From Candidatus Zixiibacteriota bacterium (lineage in GTDB: Bacteria > Zixibacteria > MSB-5A5 > GN15 > FEB-12): a stretch of 64,000 bases of DNA. Position numbers and translations under genes: made by a program. Under the pieces are notes generated by a model, which ran no database searches, was not told the DNA's origin, and saw only the letters and a list, made by a program, of their open reading frames with translations. Below, piece by piece: positions 62,720 through 64,000 of this stretch (the first letter of the stretch is position 1; each line of letters begins with the position of its first letter). The stretch is taken from NCBI GenBank assembly GCA_040753875.1, contig JBFMDV010000020.1:48712-112711 (forward strand), given 5' to 3'.

Positions 62720-63871
62720 ATGACATCATCGCGGATCAGTTGCAGAGACAGACGGCTGTTTTTCCTTCTGGTCCTTATCGCCCTGAGCGTCTCCCCCAGC
62801 GTGTCGTTCGGGCAGGTGACCCGCTTTGCCGTGATAGGTGATTATGGTGGCGATAATGTCAACGAAGGGGCAGTCGCCAGTCTGGCCAAGAGCTGGAATC
62901 CGGATTTCGTCATCACAGCCGGCGACAACAGCTACGGCTCCAACCTGATCGACAATAATATTGGGAAATACTACCACGAGTATATCGGTGCATACACGGG
63001 GAGCTACCCTCCTGGTTCAGCCACTAACCGCTTCTTTCCCTCGCTCGGCAATCACGATTACAGCGACGGTGCCGGGATCACCGCCTATCTGAACTACTTT
63101 ACATTGCCAGGAGCCGGCGTTCAGAGCACGGGAAGCTCCGGCAACGAGCGGTATTATGACTTCACGATCGGGCCTGTGCAGTTTCTTGTAATCAACAGCA
63201 ACATTCAGGAGCCGGACAGTATCACCGCTACCGGCCTACAGGCCCAATGGTTGCAGGCGCAGTTGGCCGCCTCAACCTCTCGATGGAAGATCGTTTATTT
63301 CCATCACGCGGCATATTCTTCGAGCTCCAACCATGGCTCGACAGTCATTATGCAGTGGCCGTACGAGGATTGGGGAGCCGATATCGTGATCGGCGGGCAT
63401 GACCACACCTACGAACGGATTCTTCGCGATGACGACGACGATGGTGTCACCATCCCTTACTTTGTAAACGGTCTTGGGGGGAGGAGCATCTATGGTTTCG
63501 TACCGAGCGGCTTTGTGGCGGGAAGCAAAGTACGGTACAACGCAAACTATGGTGCGCAGTTGGTCGAGGCGACGCCATATCTGATAACACTCAAGTTCTA
63601 TTCTATTGCTGGCGGTCCGACAGGCACGCTCATCGACAGTTACAGTCTCTGCGACTGCCATGGGACAAGGGGGAATCTCAATGGCGATGTTGCAGACGTA
63701 GTAGACTCATCCGATCTGACGGTGATGGTTGAGTATCTTTTTTTTGGCGGACGGTTGTGGAATTGCCCTTCGGAGAACAACGTGGACGCACAGGGAGGTG
63801 TAGACATTTCTGATCTGTCGGCGCTTGTGGATTATCTGTTTTTCGGGGCATCGTTGCCGGTCTGTCAATGA
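62720..63871 (+). CDS. Secreted metallophosphoesterase with C-terminal dockerin pair
   Basis: 383 residues with an N-terminal signal (about 1-30, ending SVSFG). Calcineurin-like phosphoesterase metal motifs are in order: FAVIGDYGGDN (about 37), ITAGDNSYG, SLGNHDYSDG, YFHHAAYSS and IGGHDHTYERI. This resembles purple acid phosphatase-like secreted esterases. The last 65 residues are a dockerin-like pair (GNLNGDVADVVDSSDL, NNVDAQGGVDISDL), with Cys-Asp-Cys before and Cys-Gln at the end. GAGGAGC lies before the ATG. Confidence 0.88.
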   Translation: MTSSRISCRDRRLFFLLVLIALSVSPSVSFGQVTRFAVIGDYGGDNVNEGAVASLAKSWNPDFVITAGDNSYGSNLIDNNIGKYYHEYIGAYTGSYPPGSATNRFFPSLGNHDYSDGAGITAYLNYFTLPGAGVQSTGSSGNERYYDFTIGPVQFLVINSNIQEPDSITATGLQAQWLQAQLAASTSRWKIVYFHHAAYSSSSNHGSTVIMQWPYEDWGADIVIGGHDHTYERILRDDDDDGVTIPYFVNGLGGRSIYGFVPSGFVAGSKVRYNANYGAQLVEATPYLITLKFYSIAGGPTGTLIDSYSLCDCHGTRGNLNGDVADVVDSSDLTVMVEYLFFGGRLWNCPSENNVDAQGGVDISDLSALVDYLFFGASLPVCQ

Positions 63872-63954
63872 AGATCTAGTGTATTGAGTCTTTAATATCT
63901 ATCATATTATTTGTCTTCTGCGTATCTTTGGTAAACCATATACTGGAGGATACC

Positions 63955-64000
63955 ATGCGTAGAGGACCGCGATTGATGCCGTTGAGATTGTCTCCACCCG
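63955..64000 (+). CDS. Start of a further gene, cut by the window end
   Basis: GGAGGA at 63945-63950 and an ATG at 63955 open a frame to the edge (MRRGPRLMPLRLSPP). The basic start would suit a signal peptide, but 15 residues do not allow a function call. Confidence 0.5.
   Translation, partial: MRRGPRLMPLRLSPP

Overview
The window reads as a bacterial chromosome segment of moderately high GC, with dense operons, class A RNase P RNA, SpoVG, groESL under a CIRCE operator and a sigma-54 regulator beside pilin genes. Five secreted proteins carry paired dockerin-like EF-hand repeats of the type D-I-S-D-L-x-x-L-V-D-Y-L-F-F. From memory these are typical of candidate phylum Zixibacteria and other lineages near the FCB group. 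That placement is an inference; no rRNA gene is present to test it.

Layout. 1-4.6 kb: truncated aconitase (minus strand), then ispE-spoVG-tRNA-Gln-prs-rplY on the plus strand. 4.8-19.7 kb: a B12-binding radical SAM protein, a cysteine-rich dockerin protein, PriA, a TPR protein, a DUF4139 protein, a squalene/phytoene synthase-family protein, a GT4 glycosyltransferase, a methyltransferase, a membrane HNH protein, a lipoprotein and a divergent 4-hydroxybutyryl-CoA dehydratase-family protein. 19.8-29 kb: LVIVD and SBBP beta-propeller dockerin proteins, a GAF-GAF-SpoIIE phosphatase, ComM and two paralogous lipoproteins. 29-34 kb: a repeat-rich stretch with a REP-associated transposase (RAYT), a candidate small RNA with its own promoter and terminator, two type IV pilin genes each behind a good sigma-54 promoter, and an NtrC/PilR-type activator. 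33.9-36 kb: a UroD-family protein, a GAF protein, a 53-residue membrane protein and a BlaI-type repressor.

35.9-46.9 kb is a minus-strand propionyl-CoA/methylmalonyl-CoA island: mutase large subunit, B12 subunit, acyl-CoA dehydrogenase, metallo-beta-lactamase-fold protein, carboxyltransferase, a DUF559 gene, biotin carboxylase, biotin carrier, a second mutase large subunit, a lipoprotein and the epimerase. MeaB, the mutase chaperone, follows recJ at 48-51 kb. Together they would convert propionyl-CoA to succinyl-CoA; one mutase paralogue may act on another acyl-CoA. 47.1-48.4 kb holds a membrane-protein gene broken by an in-frame TAG. 51-64 kb: rnpB, guaB, a zinc-ribbon coiled-coil protein, two tRNAs, a SagB-type oxidoreductase, a cytidylate-kinase-like protein, a CoA-binding protein, a short FAD protein, two more dockerin proteins and groESL.

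The gaps hold several families of short palindromes. Some supply the stop codons or 5' ends of neighbouring genes. The most interesting unit is the 29.5-31.6 kb cluster, where the RAYT gene, its flanking hairpins and the candidate small RNA lie together.
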